In this document: positions 8,515 through 17,643 of the stretch, piece by piece
Layout: the number at the start of each line of letters is the position of its first letter
Numbering within the stretch: the first letter of the stretch is position 1
NCBI RefSeq assembly: GCF_000154785.2
Contig: NC_015730.1
Coordinates: 1,922,001-1,986,000 of the forward strand
Reading direction: 5' to 3'
Length of the DNA stretch: 64,000 nucleotides
From: Roseobacter litoralis Och 149
GTDB lineage: Bacteria > Pseudomonadota > Alphaproteobacteria > Rhodobacterales > Rhodobacteraceae
The notes under the pieces: generated by a model
What the model was told of the DNA's origin: nothing
Database searches by the model: none
The model's input: the letters and a program-made list of their open reading frames with translations, nothing else
Position numbers and translations under genes: made by a program

Positions 8515-9828
8515 TTAGTTTTGCGCTCCGGATGCCATCAAAGCAATAATGGGATCAATCATGACCCAATGCTCTGAGGGCGCGCGGCCTTGGCTGACTA
8601 CGATATCGCCGCCATAGCCTTTGTTGCCATCGGGGGCATTAATCTGGAACGAAGTGATCCAGACATCATCGCCGACCCCAAGCCGCAGTTCGCCAGTGAC
8701 TGTGCCACCGGGCGGTGTCCCGCGATACAGATTCACCGCAATTTGCAGCGCCGACGGATCAACGGCACTCGAAAACTGGATCGTCTCATAGCCATTCGTA
8801 AGGTTGGGGCTGTTGGTGAAATCCTTGAATAGCTGCCCTTCGTCCGTCTGGCTTTGCTGAAAGTAGATCACATCCGAGGCCGGGCTAGGCCACGCGTAGA
8901 GATCCAGATCGCACCCGTCGCAATCCCACGACAATGCCAACTCCAGACCCTTAACCTCGCGCAGGTAGCTGCGCGGCGCTGGTGATCGCGTTGCATCGCG
9001 CGTAAATATGTCCGGCACATCGCCTGTATCTGGCGCGAACGTGATCATCTCCAACTTGTCCGTAGCCACCAACGGATCAAAGCTGACCTGTGCATCTACA
9101 TCCGACTTGAGACGCGCGAATAGCGTGTTCAGATCATCGGAAATCACTTGTGGCTTGCCGCCCATGGCGGACGCGGAAGCCGCTAGCAAGCGTTCGACAT
9201 AGGCCCTGTGAGCATTGCTCACAGCCCAATTCGCACCGAGCATGCCGAAGTACACATCATAGCCGCGCAAGCCATTCTCAAAGCCCTTGGTTCCGAACGG
9301 TGATTGTGACGGCTTGGCCAGTACGTGCCCGTCACCGGGCACAGCGCCGCCCATCATTGACACGGACGGTGCAAGCGCATCCGAGAAGCGCGGATCTGCC
9401 AATACCACAAGATCAGCGCCACCTTCACCCGCTGTGAAATTGGACGCAATCAGCCGCAAAGCGCCGGGAATGTTCGCAACGCCAGTAGCGCCGTCATCAT
9501 TTCCGTTCTCAGCCGCATCAATCACCTTTTTCAGTGCCGACAAAACGTCTCGATTGGCTGTGATGCGGGCATTGGGATTTTCATACGCCTTGCCTTCAGG
9601 CACAAGGAAAATGCCCAGCATTCGAGCATTCTGCCCATCAATAAAGATGGCCGTCTCGCCAGCTTTAAGCGTCTCCAACACATGCTGGATGCTCATCTCA
9701 AGCTGCGACTTCAGCGCGGCTGCGGGTTGATCCGGCGACACGACAAAGACCGTATCTCGCGCTTGGAGCGGGGCGGTGAAGGCCAAGAGCGCTGATACCG
9801 CACACGCCGTTACATTAAAATATTTCAT
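8515..9828 (-). CDS. Secreted protein of the coupling-protein operon, VWA-like N-terminal region
   Basis: The ATG at 9828 gives a 437-residue protein with a clear signal peptide ('MKYFNVTACAVSALLAFTAP' ending 'LQA'). The mature N-terminal half alternates strands and helices ('DTVFVVSP', 'AGETAIFIDGQ', 'GGADLVVLADPRF'), like a von Willebrand A or Rossmann-type domain, but the canonical DxSxS metal motif is not visible. The second half contains 'DCDLDLYAWP'-type acidic text (as 'CDGCDLDLYAWPSPASD'), resembling beta-sandwich domains with DxDLDL motifs such as DUF2135. It is the last gene of the leftward operon. A role at the cell surface or in mating-pair contact is conceivable but unproven. Confidence 0.55.
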   Translation of the reverse strand: MKYFNVTACAVSALLAFTAPLQARDTVFVVSPDQPAAALKSQLEMSIQHVLETLKAGETAIFIDGQNARMLGIFLVPEGKAYENPNARITANRDVLSALKKVIDAAENGNDDGATGVANIPGALRLIASNFTAGEGGADLVVLADPRFSDALAPSVSMMGGAVPGDGHVLAKPSQSPFGTKGFENGLRGYDVYFGMLGANWAVSNAHRAYVERLLAASASAMGGKPQVISDDLNTLFARLKSDVDAQVSFDPLVATDKLEMITFAPDTGDVPDIFTRDATRSPAPRSYLREVKGLELALSWDCDGCDLDLYAWPSPASDVIYFQQSQTDEGQLFKDFTNSPNLTNGYETIQFSSAVDPSALQIAVNLYRGTPPGGTVTGELRLGVGDDVWITSFQINAPDGNKGYGGDIVVSQGRAPSEHWVMIDPIIALMASGAQN

Positions 9829-9875
9829 TGTACATACATTCCTTCCATTTCTTCCATTGATTTCAGGCACTGGGA

Positions 9876-10919
9876 TCAGCGTGCAAACCGCGCACGGAAC
9901 TCAGCAGCCGCGCTGAGACCCACAGCAATTTGCACTTCAAGCGCCGCATCCAATTGGCTTAGCAGGCCGGACTTAGCGGCATGGGCGGAAGCCGCTTCCG
10001 CCAGTTCGGCGCGCTCGGATTTTAAACGCGTATCCAATGCATCGTACTTCTCGTTGCGCATCCAACACTCGGGTGCATAACGGCGTGCGATTGTATCGAG
10101 GCGCAGGAAAATCACCGCTGCGACCAAAATCTCAGTAAGCAATTGCGCAATCACAAAGGCCTGATCCATCCACGCGGCTTTTTCGTCGGCGAAAATTTCC
10201 ACGCCGCCGCCCAGCCCGTGGTACATTTTCGAGAACAAACAGAGCCATGTCAGACCGCTGATCACCATGGCCGCCATCAAAGCGCGGCCAAACAATTTCT
10301 TGCCGTGATCCGTCTCAAACTGAGAGGCCATAGATTTGATACCAATCGAAAAGCCCGGCGCAATTCCCGAAACAGCCCATGACAACAGCGGATTCTCCAC
10401 AAAAATCGCCACGCCAGATGCGACCAAATTCCCTTGGGTTACCAAAATGGATGTTGCCGTTACTGCCACCAGTGCGGGCAAAAGCACAGCCACTTCAAAT
10501 TTATCCGCCAGCACCCAACGGCGCGGCGCGACTTCGGTGCGTTCACTTTCGCCAAGCTCGTTGTTGTCTGCAGATGAAGGCTTCCAATCCTGCGTGGCGC
10601 GGCGCTCTGCCAAGGTATTTGCCACATCCGTTTGAAGTTCAGTCTTTCTGGCTGCAGTGATTTCCGCCTCTGCGCGCAATTCAGTATATTCCGCGCCGTG
10701 TATCGCCATGAAACTCGAATGGATGATATCCTCGATCTTCTCGTCTGCCTCGCCTTCTTCAACCGCATTGGCAATTGAATTGACCACGGCTCTGGGGAAG
10801 CTTTCGTACGCGAGTTGCAACACGTCATTGCCAGTTTTGAACTCTGGGTTTTGGGTTGGGTTGGGGAACAGCGATGTTCGTGCCGCCTTTTTAGGGCGTC
10901 GGTTGTTTTTTCGGGACAT
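9876..10919 (-). CDS. Multi-pass inner-membrane protein of the coupling-protein operon
   Basis: The 347-residue protein has a polar N-terminal region of about 140 residues, then hydrophobic segments around 'FEVAVLLPALVAVTATSILV', 'LLSWAVSGIAPGFSIGI', 'LFGRALMAAMVISGLTWLCL' and 'AFVIAQLLTEILVAAVIFL', giving three or four membrane helices, and a charged helical C-terminus. No enzymatic motif is seen. It is encoded between the secreted protein and the VirD4-like coupling protein, with 47 bases to the next gene. The arrangement suggests a membrane partner of the coupling protein, perhaps bridging to an external helper channel; that is inference from position. Confidence 0.6.
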   Translation of the reverse strand: MSRKNNRRPKKAARTSLFPNPTQNPEFKTGNDVLQLAYESFPRAVVNSIANAVEEGEADEKIEDIIHSSFMAIHGAEYTELRAEAEITAARKTELQTDVANTLAERRATQDWKPSSADNNELGESERTEVAPRRWVLADKFEVAVLLPALVAVTATSILVTQGNLVASGVAIFVENPLLSWAVSGIAPGFSIGIKSMASQFETDHGKKLFGRALMAAMVISGLTWLCLFSKMYHGLGGGVEIFADEKAAWMDQAFVIAQLLTEILVAAVIFLRLDTIARRYAPECWMRNEKYDALDTRLKSERAELAEAASAHAAKSGLLSQLDAALEVQIAVGLSAAAEFRARFAR

Positions 10920-11049
10920 TGGGAACCTCCGTAGGTTTTGCGGTTTTCATCACGCATAGAGCGTGACAAATCCGGTCCTACGCATTTCCGAACCAACGTC
11001 TGGGCTGAAGTAGGGACTTATCTCATTTTGATTTCACGAGATGCCCGCA

Positions 11050-12990
11050 TCACCAGTTTTTCAGGAATACGACCATGGGACATTGGCTCTCATAGATGGT
11101 GAAAGGAAGTGGGCCGAAGTACGTGCACGAGCTGAAATACTGCGTCCCGGAGAAGCTGCCGCTGAACGCGTAGCTCACGCGCAGATAGGGAAACCCGGCC
11201 AACAGAATGACAACCGCCAAGGGCGCAAGCATGATCACGCCCTTGGGCGGCACAAGGCCTTGTATGAGGTACCAAGCAACCTTCCACCCAAGACCATTTG
11301 ACGGTCGCCGCATGCGCCCGCGCCATGTCACGCGGCTCCAGTTCCAAAAAATGCGGATCTGCACGGGCAGCAAAAACCGTTTGTTGCCGTACATGGTGTT
11401 GATACCCACCAGCCAGCGCCATGGCCATATCGCGAACACAGGCACTTTTTTCGCCAGAATGGGCTTCAAATTGCCATAGAAGATGATCTGCAGATCCGTA
11501 TCCATCCGCCGGATTTGATCTGGATGCATCAGCGGCTCGCGCGCACGCGATATGCTCTCTCGCGGCCCTTCATCGCCTAGACTAAAGCTTGAAGAATTGG
11601 CGGTGAAACCACCAAGCGCTTTGGAGATCCATTCCAGTGTGGTTTGTGAACGCACACCGCCGAGGAACTGCTTGATGAACGATTCAGACATAATCGTCGC
11701 CAAAGCTTCTTTGCCATAGACCCGAAGAATGTCTTCGAGGTCCTGCGTCACCATAATGCACTTCACGCCATACGAGCGCAAAAGGGTCAACGTTTCCGGT
11801 AGTTTTCGGAAGGGTGAATTGCAAAACTCATCCAAAACAAACGTCACCGGGACATTGTTTCTAAATCGAACCAAGCGATCAGCGGCATACCACTGCATCA
11901 ATCCCGCCCAAGGCCCAAGCGCAACTTGCGCGCTGAAATCTACGGCCAGAAAACATGTTGTACGGAACTGAGGGCTTTTAAGCTCTGAAAAACAAAACGT
12001 GGATTTTGACGTGATATAGGCCAACACATTACCAGGGCCGTAAGGATCGAGAGCCTGCATCGCCCCAACACGAAAATTCTCATAGTTGTTTGCTTCTTTG
12101 TCGTCACCAAACGCGGCTCGATGCAGTTTTTCTGCCATGGCCATGATTTCGCCGTTGTACAGCGTGCATTGCGCGGCCTGCATCAGCAAATCATTGAGAA
12201 ACATCTCATCCATCAAGGCACGGTAGACCGACGACAGATTGCGCTGCGCCTGCGGCAGTGCGACGACAACTGAAACAATAATCGTGATGATTTGCCCTCG
12301 CGAGCCAACGCGAAAATACTTGTTTGGACCCTCACTTGGAGGCTCTGGGTAGAGCTGCTCTGCCATATCGCGCGCAAAAATGAGCAGCCGCTTGTTGTGT
12401 TCTTTGAACAGCTCAAAAGCAAAATCCAGAGGATTTACGCAATCGGTATTGGGACTGAGCGGGTCGAGCAGAACGATTTTCTGGCGCAAGAAATGCTTAC
12501 GAAACCACGCCGTCATTTCATAAAGTTCACGCTTGGTATCATTGACCAAACATGATGACCGCGTGCTGAACAGGATCAGAACGACACACGCGACAGATTT
12601 TGCAGAACCAGCTGGGCCGATGATCAGATGTGTCGTCTCTGTCCATAGCCAAAGCGCGGTTTTACCCAAGATGCCAGAAAACCGGGCATCAGGGCGTCTT
12701 TTGTCTAAACCGGCCTCGCGCGCTTCTTTAGGCGACAACCATGCCGCATCACCCTTGGAGGCATCGCCGCGAACAGCGCGCAGCCAAAGCGCAAACTTTA
12801 TCCCGCGCCGTCCAAGCTCAGCTGACATGCGCAAAGCCACCATGCCCGCGAGTAACAAGGCCAACCAAGACGCTGCCTGTTGTTGCGGGAAATCAATTGG
12901 CAGCCTGTAAGCATGCACAGATGCGTAAACGGCGGCGCAAAAAAGCACCGCCGCTACAAAGAGGCTATAGGTTTTTTCGTCCTTTTTCAT
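11050..12990 (-). CDS. Type IV coupling protein (VirD4/TraG family)
   Basis: From the ATG at 12990, which overlaps the upstream stop as ATGA, the protein has 646 residues. Two N-terminal membrane helices (about residues 9-27 and 41-55) precede the ATPase domain with Walker A GPAGSAKS (residues 125-132) and Walker B 'VTFVLDEFCNSPF' (about residue 390), then 'IMVTQDLEDILRVYG', as in VirD4/TraG coupling proteins that hand relaxase-DNA to the secretion channel. Unusually, the C-terminus carries another hydrophobic segment ('GVIMLAPLAVVILLAGFPYL') and a cysteine-containing tail, where many coupling proteins end in a soluble region. With no secretion channel genes visible, it must act with a helper. 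Confidence 0.85.
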   Translation of the reverse strand: MKKDEKTYSLFVAAVLFCAAVYASVHAYRLPIDFPQQQAASWLALLLAGMVALRMSAELGRRGIKFALWLRAVRGDASKGDAAWLSPKEAREAGLDKRRPDARFSGILGKTALWLWTETTHLIIGPAGSAKSVACVVLILFSTRSSCLVNDTKRELYEMTAWFRKHFLRQKIVLLDPLSPNTDCVNPLDFAFELFKEHNKRLLIFARDMAEQLYPEPPSEGPNKYFRVGSRGQIITIIVSVVVALPQAQRNLSSVYRALMDEMFLNDLLMQAAQCTLYNGEIMAMAEKLHRAAFGDDKEANNYENFRVGAMQALDPYGPGNVLAYITSKSTFCFSELKSPQFRTTCFLAVDFSAQVALGPWAGLMQWYAADRLVRFRNNVPVTFVLDEFCNSPFRKLPETLTLLRSYGVKCIMVTQDLEDILRVYGKEALATIMSESFIKQFLGGVRSQTTLEWISKALGGFTANSSSFSLGDEGPRESISRAREPLMHPDQIRRMDTDLQIIFYGNLKPILAKKVPVFAIWPWRWLVGINTMYGNKRFLLPVQIRIFWNWSRVTWRGRMRRPSNGLGWKVAWYLIQGLVPPKGVIMLAPLAVVILLAGFPYLRVSYAFSGSFSGTQYFSSCTYFGPLPFTIYESQCPMVVFLKNW

Positions 12991-13538
12991 GACGCGACAC
13001 TCGGCCAGACACACAGCCCGAGCAGGGAGCGGCGTTCCTTTCGGCTTAGTCCCAACCGTTCCAGGACTGTCTTGTCCGGCTTGAGATCCGTCAACCGAAG
13101 GTGTGCATCCATCTCAGCGATATTGATGATCATCGCCTGCCCGCCGTCGCCATCAACATGCAGATAACAATACGCCCCGAGCAGATCGTCAGGTTTAAGG
13201 AGTGACTCATACCGGTGACCGGTATGCACGGTCATGTCCCTGATCGGCTCAATGTGGAATATCGTGAACGAGGACGCCGCATGATCCATGTCGCGCAATC
13301 GATCTAAAAGCCGCTCCTGATCCGGCTTTAAAGGATTTAGTGGATCGCGTTTTTGTGGATCTGACACGCGGATAGCGTCCGCACCAACTACGTCAGTTGG
13401 TTCGCTGCATGAATTCTGCGGTGTTTGGGGCTTCAGCGCCCAATACGCCAAACCAAAAGACAAGGCAGAGCCGCTCAGGCTCAAAAACGCCGCAAAGCAA
13501 AGCACGCCAAGCGCGCCGTTGGGAGGAAAGAGTTTCAT
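12987..13538 (-). CDS. Small secreted or membrane-anchored protein of the coupling-protein operon
   Basis: The ATG at 13538 is preferred because GAGGTG lies 8 bases upstream; an ATG 15 bases earlier has no such site. The 183-residue product begins with a hydrophobic segment ('LGVLCFAAFLSLSGSALSFG'), either a signal peptide or a single anchor, followed by a soluble domain with 'GAYCYLHVDGDGGQAMIINI'. No family is recognised. Its stop codon overlaps the start of the coupling-protein gene by 4 bases, implying translational coupling and joint function. Confidence 0.6.
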   Translation of the reverse strand: MKLFPPNGALGVLCFAAFLSLSGSALSFGLAYWALKPQTPQNSCSEPTDVVGADAIRVSDPQKRDPLNPLKPDQERLLDRLRDMDHAASSFTIFHIEPIRDMTVHTGHRYESLLKPDDLLGAYCYLHVDGDGGQAMIINIAEMDAHLRLTDLKPDKTVLERLGLSRKERRSLLGLCVWPSVAS

Positions 13539-13646
13539 CACATTGCACCTCATGTTGAGTGTTGGTGCAGCGATAAGATGACACGAACCGTTGTGCCGTG
13601 GGCGGAAGATGGACGCGGGCGCTATGAAGCGCCCGTGCCACGCAGG

Positions 13647-14204
13647 TTAAACGGTTGTGGTTTCGACAAACTCGAAGAAGTTGTCGTGGCCCAAGTTTGC
13701 GTCGATTATCCGCTGTGGCTGAGATGACACAAGCGTAATCCACAGCAACCTGTACCGTGCCAAAACCGCTTGATGTGGACGTTGTTTCGGAGGCCGGGTT
13801 GCATTTTCAATCAGGCGGCTGATCCACCTGCAATCAATTCCCGCCTCATTGTCATAAATCAACCTGCCGTGTCGGTCCAAGCTTTGTACACGCTCCAGCT
13901 CGTCAGGTGTCAAGCGAGGGCCAAAATGAAGCTCAATTTCCCATGGATCGAGGTCATACACGCGGCCATCCGGCCACGCATAAACCCCTCCGCCTTCAAA
14001 CTGAAAAGAGTCCGCCTCATCGATTAGGTGTCCCGTGACTTTGCGCCTTGACCAGCCCTTGTCACGCAAGGTGCGGGCCAAAAACACGGTCACTCGCTTG
14101 AATTTTAGCTCGTGGTCATACGGCACACGGACCGCGCCATCGTTTGTGTAAAGTGGGACGGCCTCAAACGCCGCCTTTTTTGACTTTCCCAAGATTCTCT
14201 CCAT
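13647..14204 (-). CDS. Hypothetical protein, first gene of the coupling-protein operon
   Basis: The 185-residue protein is soluble, basic at the start ('MERILGKSKKAAFEAVPLY') and has a tract 'GGGVYAWPDGRVYDLDPWEI' typical of small beta-rich domains. I do not recognise the family. It heads the leftward operon, 108 bases before the next start, and faces the gene at 14275 across a 70-base gap with a perfect inverted repeat. That position would suit a regulator or a relaxosome accessory factor, but no helix-turn-helix is evident. Confidence 0.5.
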   Translation of the reverse strand: MERILGKSKKAAFEAVPLYTNDGAVRVPYDHELKFKRVTVFLARTLRDKGWSRRKVTGHLIDEADSFQFEGGGVYAWPDGRVYDLDPWEIELHFGPRLTPDELERVQSLDRHGRLIYDNEAGIDCRWISRLIENATRPPKQRPHQAVLARYRLLWITLVSSQPQRIIDANLGHDNFFEFVETTTV

Positions 14205-14246
14205 TGAGTTGGAGAGGTGCGCACCTCAGTTGAATTGCGTTAACTT

Positions 14247-14275
14247 TTCACAGTGTCGGCGTTGTGCACTGTGAA
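14247..14275. promoter_or_regulatory. Perfect inverted repeat between divergent genes (candidate operator)
   Basis: TTCACAGTG (14247-14255) and CACTGTGAA (14267-14275) are exact reverse complements separated by 11 bases. The repeat sits in the 70-base gap between the genes starting at 14204 (minus) and 14275 (plus) and touches the first base of the latter's ATG. A dimeric repressor bound here could silence both directions. That is inference from geometry. Confidence 0.5.
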
Positions 14276-15792
14276 TGCGTCTCGCAATCGGCGCGCAAAC
14301 GAACTATTTCCCTCTTCAACATCAATCCAACATGGGAGCGAACGACTTGGCGTCTAAGCTTTTGAAGTCTTTAGAACCTTTGGCCATGATCGAAATCAGT
14401 CACAGCCAGAGACTACTAATCAAGACAAGACTATTGGCCTTTCGAGAAAACACATGGGTTGGTTCGCGAAAAATTTCGTGGACGAATATTGCTACAAAAA
14501 TCTCTTCGCTACCCGCTGCCCCCAATATTTCCACCGACGATAGAACAGAGTTGGAAAGGAGGTTTCAATTTTATTCATCCCATCAAAAGAAACGAGGTCA
14601 ATTAGCGAACGAGAAGGAGAGCCTCGAGTTCCAAGTAGGTAAGGATTCATTGATCCGTTGGTATGCAGGACAGCCATCGCGGGCGAAAAAACCCTCTGAC
14701 AAGATTCAGAACATTCAAATCACAAGTGGCGGGTTCGTGCCTGGGCCAGAGATAGTCGCCGCGATCCGGGATTTTCTAACCGTTGAGGGATACATCGCGA
14801 AACATGAGCTAGAAACCGCCAATGTCTCACCAGCCTTTGCGTTAGCAGTTCAAGAGTTTCTATTGGGAGACAAAACCAAAAGCGATACTGCGAACCAAGT
14901 TCGATTATTTGACAACGAATATTTAAGCTATGAACGGCAGGCAAACTTCCTCGTCGAAAGCAGAATGATATTTGACGATCTACCTTCTGTTGATTTGGTA
15001 TCAGTTGTTCACGAAACCACGGTTGTTGAATTAGCAGTGTCCGAGTCATTTGACGCAGGACTTAAAAGGCTTTTATCTTTGCGAAATCACAAACGTGCTG
15101 ACGTTTGTTATGGTGTATGCACTTCGAATTCCCTTCCGGCGGTTTTGGTTTTTTGGCAGGGGAATAAGAAAAAAAGTGACGAGGGATCGATCACTTACCT
15201 TGCAGAATGCACGACAAGCAACGACCGCGTATCCTCACTAAAATCCTTGCAAATTGGTGCGCAACTCGATCAGTACAAAAAGTTTGTGACTATAAATATG
15301 AAATATATATTTGACTTTTTTGACCTAATAGATGAAAATATGGGCAATAGATTAAAAATTAATCAGTTTTACGGTAACGAAATGAAATTTAACGAAGCCT
15401 CCGAAGCAGATGGAGGTCAAAAATTATATGACGAAGTGAAGCGTATTGCCCAAGCGCCCTTAGAAGACTTGCATAACGGAGTCGACTTTCAGGCACCGGC
15501 TAGAATGATTGAAGCAGGGTGTGAAGTGAACCACTTTTGTCAGGATGACGGACAAAGTACACTTCACGTGATTGCTGCCAATGGCCTAAGAGAGTCTTTA
15601 ACCGCAATTATTTCGAACCCGAGTTTGAATTACTTGGTCGTCGATGATGAGGGCAAGCTACCTTCAGCTCGTGCATTTGAATGTGGCGCTACATCGATGG
15701 GTATTCTTCTTACAAAAAAAGAGGCTAAGCAGGCGTTTAGCCAAAAAACTGACATACGCGGTATTTTGGTCCCCGATGAAAACGCGCCATGA
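14275..15792 (+). CDS. Hypothetical protein with ankyrin-like C-terminus
   Basis: The 505-residue protein is soluble. The C-terminal part (about residues 405-490) reads like two to three ankyrin repeats: 'ARMIEAGCEVNHFCQDDGQS', 'TLHVIAANGLRESLTAII', 'SNPSLNYLVVDDEGKLPSA', 'RAFECGA'. The central region has alternating strands ('VDLVSVVHETTVVELAVS', 'LPAVLVFWQGNKK') with no family I know. The DNA is AT-richer than the neighbouring transfer operon. An alternative start at 14332 (residue 20, 'MGANDLASKLLKSL') is attractive because the first ATG overlaps a putative operator. It converges on the metallopeptidase gene with only 11 bases between stops. A defence or toxin role is possible but not shown. 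Confidence 0.55.
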   Translation: MRLAIGAQTNYFPLQHQSNMGANDLASKLLKSLEPLAMIEISHSQRLLIKTRLLAFRENTWVGSRKISWTNIATKISSLPAAPNISTDDRTELERRFQFYSSHQKKRGQLANEKESLEFQVGKDSLIRWYAGQPSRAKKPSDKIQNIQITSGGFVPGPEIVAAIRDFLTVEGYIAKHELETANVSPAFALAVQEFLLGDKTKSDTANQVRLFDNEYLSYERQANFLVESRMIFDDLPSVDLVSVVHETTVVELAVSESFDAGLKRLLSLRNHKRADVCYGVCTSNSLPAVLVFWQGNKKKSDEGSITYLAECTTSNDRVSSLKSLQIGAQLDQYKKFVTINMKYIFDFFDLIDENMGNRLKINQFYGNEMKFNEASEADGGQKLYDEVKRIAQAPLEDLHNGVDFQAPARMIEAGCEVNHFCQDDGQSTLHVIAANGLRESLTAIISNPSLNYLVVDDEGKLPSARAFECGATSMGILLTKKEAKQAFSQKTDIRGILVPDENAP

Positions 15793-15803
15793 GAAAGCAT
15801 GAT

Positions 15804-17285
15804 CTAAGGGAATATTGAATAAACCCTGTCGCTCTTATCAAAAAAACCCATCGCCATCGTATTCTCAAATAGCCGAGATCTATCAACCAGTCCATCTAGG
15901 CTTACGTTGTTTGACAGTATTTGATCTTGAATATGGCTGCCCATGCCTGACCAAACGATATTAAAACACTGTTCCATGCTGTTGCAAACTTCATGGATTT
16001 CTGGTGTCAACGGATGCTCTCGCAAAAGTGGAGAATCCAATGCAGATGGGATTCTCGAGAACGGATAGGGATGCTCTCCGCTGAGAACACAGTTTCTAGC
16101 ATAAGGATCCATGCCTAGCAGAAGTTCGAACAGATCAAAGCGACCTACGCTACATCGCTGGAATTGGACAACCAACTCGGCGAGTAAGAAAGTGAAACAT
16201 GCCCCAAATATAACAGCGCGCCGCTCAAAACCATCAAGCCTGTTCGCATCAATGTATCGAAGCACACACATTAACCCATCAACATCAGCTTCAGTCTCAA
16301 GAGGCTGCGTTGTTAAAAATTCCGGTCCGGCAACTGCGGTAAACGGCAATTGATCTACCTCGAAGATTTTGAGCAATTCATCATGTGCGTGATACATTTC
16401 CGCCAATGTCCTATTCACGACGCCAATATCTCTGGCCAAAATATGTTCATTATAAATATGAGAAAACTCATGGCCTGTCAGAAAGCAGAATAGACCACGC
16501 ATGGCGTAAAAATGCAGTCTTTGATTGTAGTCGCGTTGCCCAATGTTGGCTGGGTCAAACATCGTCTTCGCTCGTTTTGCCACTCCTTCAAAATCACTTC
16601 CAATGCTATCAAGTAGCTTTTGTTTGAAGCGCCACTTCTCAAATGCGCCAGGCTTGAACGCGTGTCGAAATTCGTTCTCCATCGAAATGGGGTTTATTTT
16701 CCCTGTGAATACTCCACCTATTCGTTCAAAAAATTCCCCTGCTCCGACTGCTTCGGCAACCTTTACAAATTTCATCGGTAGATCATCGGGCAAATCGTAC
16801 ATTGCTTCACCAAATCCAGAGATGTCAAAGTAGGGCATCGCAACCTGGATGAGCGACGGGGCCAGCCCAAGCACCCCCTCGTCTAGAAATACTACTGGAT
16901 CGTTTGACTGGCTTAAAAACGCGACCCCGTTGACATGACAAAACGGGAGTGAAGCGACTGTAATTTCGAGCGGCTTACATCCATTTCTCTCAGCGAAATA
17001 TTGGTGGCATAAGAACTCTAAATTTACAAAACGGTGAAGAAAGTTAGTTCGGTTATAGGGCGTTATGCCGTACTCAACTAAGCGACGCGAAATAGAGGCA
17101 GCATCTGTCCAGGCAAACTCTGGTATAAAATCGTCAATGTTGTCGTCGTTCATGCCAAGTTCTTTGGGATCACTAGGTAAATCTCTTTGCGATCTCTCCA
17201 AAGCGGCATATTCCAGTGGGTTCAAACCCATCGCCTTAATTGCACGCTCTTGGATCCCAGAAATTGTCTCAAACAAAAGTGTCAT
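15804..17285 (-). CDS. HExxH metallopeptidase-like protein
   Basis: The ATG at 17285 follows a GGGGGTGG stretch; a TTG at 17300 would add five residues. The 493-residue protein contains H272-E273-F-S-H276 ('FLTGHEFSHIYNEH') in a predicted helix and, about 56 residues later, 'LETEADVDGL' (E332, D334), which is the layout of zinc gluzincins with HExxH and a distal ExxxD ligand. No signal peptide or membrane helix is clear. The N-terminal 200 residues are unassigned. Its gene converges on the ankyrin-like gene. It could be a cytoplasmic protease of a toxin-antitoxin or abortive-infection type module; that is inference from its island setting. Confidence 0.6.
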   Translation of the reverse strand: MTLLFETISGIQERAIKAMGLNPLEYAALERSQRDLPSDPKELGMNDDNIDDFIPEFAWTDAASISRRLVEYGITPYNRTNFLHRFVNLEFLCHQYFAERNGCKPLEITVASLPFCHVNGVAFLSQSNDPVVFLDEGVLGLAPSLIQVAMPYFDISGFGEAMYDLPDDLPMKFVKVAEAVGAGEFFERIGGVFTGKINPISMENEFRHAFKPGAFEKWRFKQKLLDSIGSDFEGVAKRAKTMFDPANIGQRDYNQRLHFYAMRGLFCFLTGHEFSHIYNEHILARDIGVVNRTLAEMYHAHDELLKIFEVDQLPFTAVAGPEFLTTQPLETEADVDGLMCVLRYIDANRLDGFERRAVIFGACFTFLLAELVVQFQRCSVGRFDLFELLLGMDPYARNCVLSGEHPYPFSRIPSALDSPLLREHPLTPEIHEVCNSMEQCFNIVWSGMGSHIQDQILSNNVSLDGLVDRSRLFENTMAMGFFDKSDRVYSIFP

Positions 17286-17597
17286 TTCCACCCCCGACAA
17301 TCAGTGCGACGCTGCGTCACACCAGGTCATTGCTCTAAAATCTAACAAGATTATCGAACTTAGATAGAGATTTTCGTCGGCAAAGTTCATCGTTCTTCGT
17401 TATGTTGATTATTTTCAGGTGAACCAACGTGACGGCAACAAGCGTTCAGCGTACTCATTGCCTTGCCTTACTCTAGCCCATGATCAACAGCAGTCCGTGC
17501 GCTGCACTCGGACTGCGCATTTAGCGTTTAGTTTGACTGTCTCCGACTGAAAGCAAGCGTACCCAAGTGAATACATGTGTGTATGACGCATGCTTTT

Positions 17598-17626
17598 TTG
17601 ACAATTTCCCTTTGATTACCTATAGT
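17598..17626 (+). promoter_or_regulatory. Near-consensus sigma-70 promoter
   Basis: TTGACA (17598-17603) and TATAGT (17621-17626) are separated by exactly 17 bases, 18 bases before the ATG of the gene at 17644; GAGGA follows as ribosome-binding site. The rest of the 17286-17643 gap holds no gene I can support. Confidence 0.7.
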
Positions 17627-17643
17627 TAATGAGGAAGTGATAC

